Below are positions 61,016 through 64,000 of a stretch of DNA of 64,000 nt, one piece after another. This stretch comes from Pedococcus badiiscoriae. GTDB lineage: Bacteria; Actinomycetota; Actinomycetes; Actinomycetales; Dermatophilaceae. The translations under genes and the position numbers were made by a program. Each line of letters starts with the position of its first letter. Within the stretch, counting starts at the first letter, position 1. The notes below the pieces were generated by a model that saw only the letters and a program-made list of their open reading frames with translations, did not search any database and was not told where the DNA came from. Location of the stretch: contig NZ_JACCAB010000001.1 of NCBI RefSeq assembly GCF_013408925.1, forward strand, positions 620,001 through 684,000. The letters run 5' to 3'.

Positions 61016-61921
61016 TCAGCTGCCTGCCTTGCCCAGTCGGGGGTCGACGTCCTGCGTCGTCCAGGTCTCGCGCACCCGGGCGTGCGCCGGGTCGTCACAG
61101 ATCAGCCAGGCCCGATGTTCTCCCGGGCCGGCCATGACGTTGAGGTAGTAGAGGTCCGCGTCCGGGGCAGCCGTCGCGGGTCCGTGCCACCCGTACGGTA
61201 CGAGCACGACGTCGCCACTGCGCACCTCGGCCAGGACGTCGATCGGTCGCTCGTCGCTGCCGTAGACCCGTTGGTAGCCAACCGGATCCGCAGTGTCGTT
61301 TCCGGCGGATGCCTGCGTCTCGAAGTAGTAGATCTCCTCGAGCTCGGTCTCCTCGCCCGGCCGCTCCTCGTCGTGCTTGTGCGGCGGGTAGGAGCTCCAG
61401 TTGCCAGCCGGGGTGATTACCTCGCAGGCGATGATCGAGTCCGCGTCGAGCACCTCGGGGATGCCGAAGTTGCGGACCTCGCGCGAGCAGGACCCGGCGC
61501 CACGCACCTCGACCGGCACCTCGGCTGCCGACACGTGCCGCACCGCAGGCGTATGCCGCGTGGTCGCCTTCGCGGCGCACACCGCGACTCGCGCGGGGCC
61601 GCCCTCGGCGGTCACCGTCAAGGCCGAGTCGCGCGCCACATAGGCGACGTCGGTCGACCCGGTGAAGACACTCTCGCGGCCGAGCAGCAGCACGTCATCG
61701 GACTCCGAAACCACCACGCGAACCGAGCCCGACAGGGGGACCACCACGTGCTCTCGCTCGCCCGCCTCGACAGTGCGACTCTCCCCCTCTGCGAGCGACC
61801 CGGCATAGAGGCCGGTGTGCAACCAGCCCGGCACGGAGTCGTCGATGACGACGTCCCAGCCATCCCGCATCGCCGTACCGGCGAGACGCACCCAGGTGTC
61901 GTTGTCGCGACCGAGGCTCAT
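61016..61921 (-). CDS. iolB: 5-deoxy-glucuronate isomerase
   Basis: This 301-residue bicupin enzyme converts 5-deoxy-glucuronate to 5-dehydro-2-deoxy-gluconate. The metal-binding cupin motif is SYPPHKHDEERPGEETELEE (about residues 176-195), followed by EIYYFE. The late VLVPYGWHGPATAAPDADLYYLNVMAGP (named by its start VLVPYGWHGP) is a hallmark of IolB. The ATG overlaps the aldolase stop as ATGA. It sits between iolD and the aldolase. Confidence 0.94.
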   Translation of the reverse strand: MSLGRDNDTWVRLAGTAMRDGWDVVIDDSVPGWLHTGLYAGSLAEGESRTVEAGEREHVVVPLSGSVRVVVSESDDVLLLGRESVFTGSTDVAYVARDSALTVTAEGGPARVAVCAAKATTRHTPAVRHVSAAEVPVEVRGAGSCSREVRNFGIPEVLDADSIIACEVITPAGNWSSYPPHKHDEERPGEETELEEIYYFETQASAGNDTADPVGYQRVYGSDERPIDVLAEVRSGDVVLVPYGWHGPATAAPDADLYYLNVMAGPGEHRAWLICDDPAHARVRETWTTQDVDPRLGKAGS

Positions 61922-62838
61922 CCGACCTCCCCGTGGACCAGGCCGGCGGCGATGTCGACCGCGCCGGCGACGTCGCCGTCGGGCGGGTAGAGCAGGGCCC
62001 GGCCCACGACGAGCCCGCGCACCGACGGCAGTTCAAGTGCCTGACCCCACGACGAGTAGGTCTCGTCGGGGCAGGTCTGCGGGTCACCTCCGAGCAGCAG
62101 CGTCGGCAGCGTCGTCGCGTCCATGACGCGCGCGAGGTCGTCGACGACCGGCAGCTTGAGCCAGGTGTGCGCGCTGGTGGCTCCGAGACCGGCGGCGATG
62201 TGCATCGACAGGATGGTCGAGTCGGGGTCGAGCCGATTGACGACTTGCCCGCCCTCCCGCACCGAGATGAAGGGCTCGACCATGGCCATCAACCCGTGCT
62301 CCGCGAGCTGGGTGACCGCCTTCGCGCTGGCTTCGAGGGTTGGCGCCGTGCCCGGGTCGTCGTGCGCGATGCGGGTGAGCATCTTTCCGCCTTCCAGGCC
62401 GTGGGCGGCGATGTCCTGCGCCCGGTAGGCAGTGAAGCGGTCGTCGAGCTCGAAAGTCGCCCCCTGGAGGCCGCCTCGGTTCATCGAGCCGATCACGACC
62501 TTGCCCTCCAGGGCGCCGAGCAGGAGCAGGTCCTCGAGGATGTCCGCGGTGCCGAGCACCCCATCCACGCCAGGGCGCGAGAGCGCCTCCACCAGTCGGC
62601 CGATGAGCTCGCTCCTGCTGCCCATCGCCTGCTTGTCGCCACGCACGCCGAGCGCGCCACGGGCTGGGTGGTCAGCCGCCACGATCAGCAGCCTCCCGTC
62701 CGGGCCGACGAGCGGGCGGCGCGTTCGCGCCTGCCAGCGGTCCGCGATGGCCCCCGGGGCCCTCACCCGGGTCTCGGTGAGCAGGGCGAGTGCCTCAGGG
62801 TCCAGCCTCGGACTCGTGGTGGCCGGTGTGGTGCTCAT
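61918..62838 (-). CDS. Cgl0159-type class I aldolase of the inositol cluster
   Basis: This 306-residue (beta/alpha)8 protein is related to DeoC/FbaB aldolases and matches the Cgl0159 family found in actinobacterial inositol loci. Typical blocks are LLIVAADHPARGALGV, GVLGTADILEDLLLLGAL, HTWLKLPVVDDLARVMDAT with the likely Schiff-base Lys, and LLLGGDPQ. It probably does the IolJ step, splitting 2-deoxy-5-keto-gluconate-6-phosphate to malonic semialdehyde and DHAP, since no iolJ homologue is seen here. It overlaps both iolB and iolC by ATGA. Confidence 0.85.
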   Translation of the reverse strand: MSTTPATTSPRLDPEALALLTETRVRAPGAIADRWQARTRRPLVGPDGRLLIVAADHPARGALGVRGDKQAMGSRSELIGRLVEALSRPGVDGVLGTADILEDLLLLGALEGKVVIGSMNRGGLQGATFELDDRFTAYRAQDIAAHGLEGGKMLTRIAHDDPGTAPTLEASAKAVTQLAEHGLMAMVEPFISVREGGQVVNRLDPDSTILSMHIAAGLGATSAHTWLKLPVVDDLARVMDATTLPTLLLGGDPQTCPDETYSSWGQALELPSVRGLVVGRALLYPPDGDVAGAVDIAAGLVHGEVG

Positions 62839-63830
62839 CGCTGCCCCTCCTGCGCGTGGTCGAGCGCCCCGAGGTGCACCGACACCACTCCTGTCGCGAG
62901 CGCCTCACGCACTTCGGTCTCGGTCGGCATTGCCGTCGAGCACTCCAGCCGGGAGGCGACGATCGCTCCGGCGACGTTGCAGAACTCGAGGACGTCTCGC
63001 AGGGGCCAGCCGGCGATGAGTCCGTGCACCAGGGCGCCGCCGAAGGCGTCGCCGGCGCCGAGGCCGTTGACGACGTCGACGGGGAAGGACGGGACCTCGA
63101 TCCGCTGCTCGCGTGTCGCGGCGAGGACGCCACGAGCACCCTGTTTGACGATCGCGAGCTCGAGGCCTCGATCGAGGAGGGCGTCGGCGGCGCGCTCCGG
63201 ATCGGCCTCGCCGACCGCGATCTCGCACTCCTCGCGGTTGCCCACGGCGACAGTCACGTGCTGGAGAGCCTTGTCGACCTGTTCGCTCGCCTCCGCGGGG
63301 TCGGCCCAGAACATGGGGCGGTAGTCGAGGTCGAGGATGGTGTGCTCCCGCCGCCCGCGGTGCTCCCAGGCGGTGAAGTGCGCGGCCCGGCTCGGTTCCT
63401 GCGAGAGCCCGGTGACCGTGCTCCAGTACACCCGCGCGTCCCGTATCTCCTGCAGCGGCAACGTGTCCGGCTCGATGAGCAGATCCGGGGCCGTCGGGTA
63501 CCGGTAGAAGTACAGCGGGAAGTCGTCCGGCGGGAAGATCTCGCAGAACGTCACCGGAGTGGGGGGTCCGTCCACCTCGGTCATGTATGCCGGGTCCACG
63601 CCGAGGCGCTCGGCCTCCTGGCGCACGTACCGGCCGAAGGCGTCGTGCCCCGTTCGGGTGATCAGTGCGCAGTGGCGCCCATAACGGGCTGCGGCCACGG
63701 CCACGTTGGTGGCGCTACCGCCGAGGAACTTCTCGAAGGTGCGCACCTGCTCGAGCCCGACGCCGAGCTGCAGCGGGTAGATGTCGGCGCTGACCCGACC
63801 GATGGAGACCAGGTCGTAGGCGCCGGACAC
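62835..63830 (-). CDS. iolC: 5-dehydro-2-deoxygluconokinase
   Basis: This 331-residue PfkB-family kinase phosphorylates 5-dehydro-2-deoxy-gluconate. FEKFLGGSATNVAVAAAR is the N-terminal PfkB signature and VNGLGAGDAFGGALVHG carries the catalytic Asp. PPDDFPLYFYRYPTAPDL is typical of IolC. The GTG at 63830 is chosen because the enzyme core begins at once and it lies one base after the upstream stop. The stop overlaps the aldolase start. Confidence 0.92.
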   Translation of the reverse strand: MSGAYDLVSIGRVSADIYPLQLGVGLEQVRTFEKFLGGSATNVAVAAARYGRHCALITRTGHDAFGRYVRQEAERLGVDPAYMTEVDGPPTPVTFCEIFPPDDFPLYFYRYPTAPDLLIEPDTLPLQEIRDARVYWSTVTGLSQEPSRAAHFTAWEHRGRREHTILDLDYRPMFWADPAEASEQVDKALQHVTVAVGNREECEIAVGEADPERAADALLDRGLELAIVKQGARGVLAATREQRIEVPSFPVDVVNGLGAGDAFGGALVHGLIAGWPLRDVLEFCNVAGAIVASRLECSTAMPTETEVREALATGVVSVHLGALDHAQEGQR

Positions 63831-63831
63831 G

Positions 63832-64000
63832 TCAGATCCCGACACCGGAGTGCTGCGCGGCCAGGGCCAGGAGGTAGTTGAGGCTCGTCTCGACGTCTTC
63901 GAGCGGCCCTTGCGCTCCGGGGTCGTCCGGCAGGATGGTGTCCTGCTCGAGGACGTACCACCCGGCATACCCGCCGTCCTCCAGGGCTCCGACGATGGCG
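63832..64000 (-). CDS. Sugar phosphate isomerase/epimerase (partial, C-terminal end)
   Basis: The minus strand reads 55 codons to a TGA at 63832-63834. The segment contains GYAGWYVLEQDTIL and ends ALAAQHSGVGI. The WYVLEQD motif is typical of the C-terminus of TIM-barrel isomerases such as IolE- or IolH-like proteins in inositol loci. The N-terminal part is outside the window, so inosose dehydratase versus epimerase cannot be decided. It ends one base before the iolC start. Confidence 0.75.
   Translation of the reverse strand, partial: AIVGALEDGGYAGWYVLEQDTILPDDPGAQGPLEDVETSLNYLLALAAQHSGVGI

Overview
The window comes from a high-GC actinobacterium. Nearly every gene is G+C-rich, GTG starts and 4-base ATGA/GTGA overlaps are common, and several promoters place the -10 box about 6-7 bases before the start codon, as in leaderless transcripts. 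Gene content and style resemble the Intrasporangiaceae/Micrococcales, but that placement is inference. I saw no tRNA, rRNA, CRISPR array, insertion sequence or phage gene. It reads as ordinary chromosome rich in catabolic and signalling clusters.

Left part (1-18.2 kb). A partial type II NADH dehydrogenase, an O6-alkylguanine repair protein and a HIT protein lead into an ECF sigma factor with a probable membrane anti-sigma partner. Next comes a tightly overlapping minus-strand operon: FAD oxidoreductase, DUF1365, two cyclopropane-synthase-type lipid methyltransferases and a DUF1295 membrane enzyme. A CarH/LitR-like MerR regulator with a cobalamin domain is divergent from it, suggesting light-controlled lipid modification. 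Then follow a Tat-signal mini-protein with a DUF4331 protein and a His-rich protein, a SNF2-type helicase, a cation efflux transporter behind a possible leaderless 10-codon leader peptide, and a NERD-like protein.

Middle part (18.2-43 kb). A LacI-controlled CUT1 sugar importer is co-transcribed with an oxidoreductase, a secreted probable glycosidase, a GH130 phosphorylase and an AGE-family isomerase, which fits beta-mannoside use. A signalling block follows: a multi-PAS/GAF kinase coupled to a surface protein, a small sensor kinase, and a response regulator-Hpt-hybrid kinase phosphorelay. A second LacI/CUT1 cluster ends in a GH32/43-like glycosidase. Neither CUT1 system encodes its own ATPase.

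Right part (43-64 kb). gabD, gabT, a LysR regulator, an aldehyde dehydrogenase, a ThDP decarboxylase, an agmatinase/guanidinobutyrase-family ureohydrolase and a polar amino-acid ABC importer together fit arginine breakdown through 2-ketoarginine, 4-guanidinobutyrate and GABA to succinate. An XRE-cupin regulator is divergent from the importer. Last is an inositol cluster: a LacI regulator with two matching operators, a CUT2 importer and a universal stress protein, converging on iolD, iolB, a Cgl0159-type aldolase, iolC and a truncated TIM-barrel isomerase at the window edge.

Across the whole window the 9-mer GTATGCCGC/GCGGCATAC recurs far more often than base composition predicts and in several reading frames.
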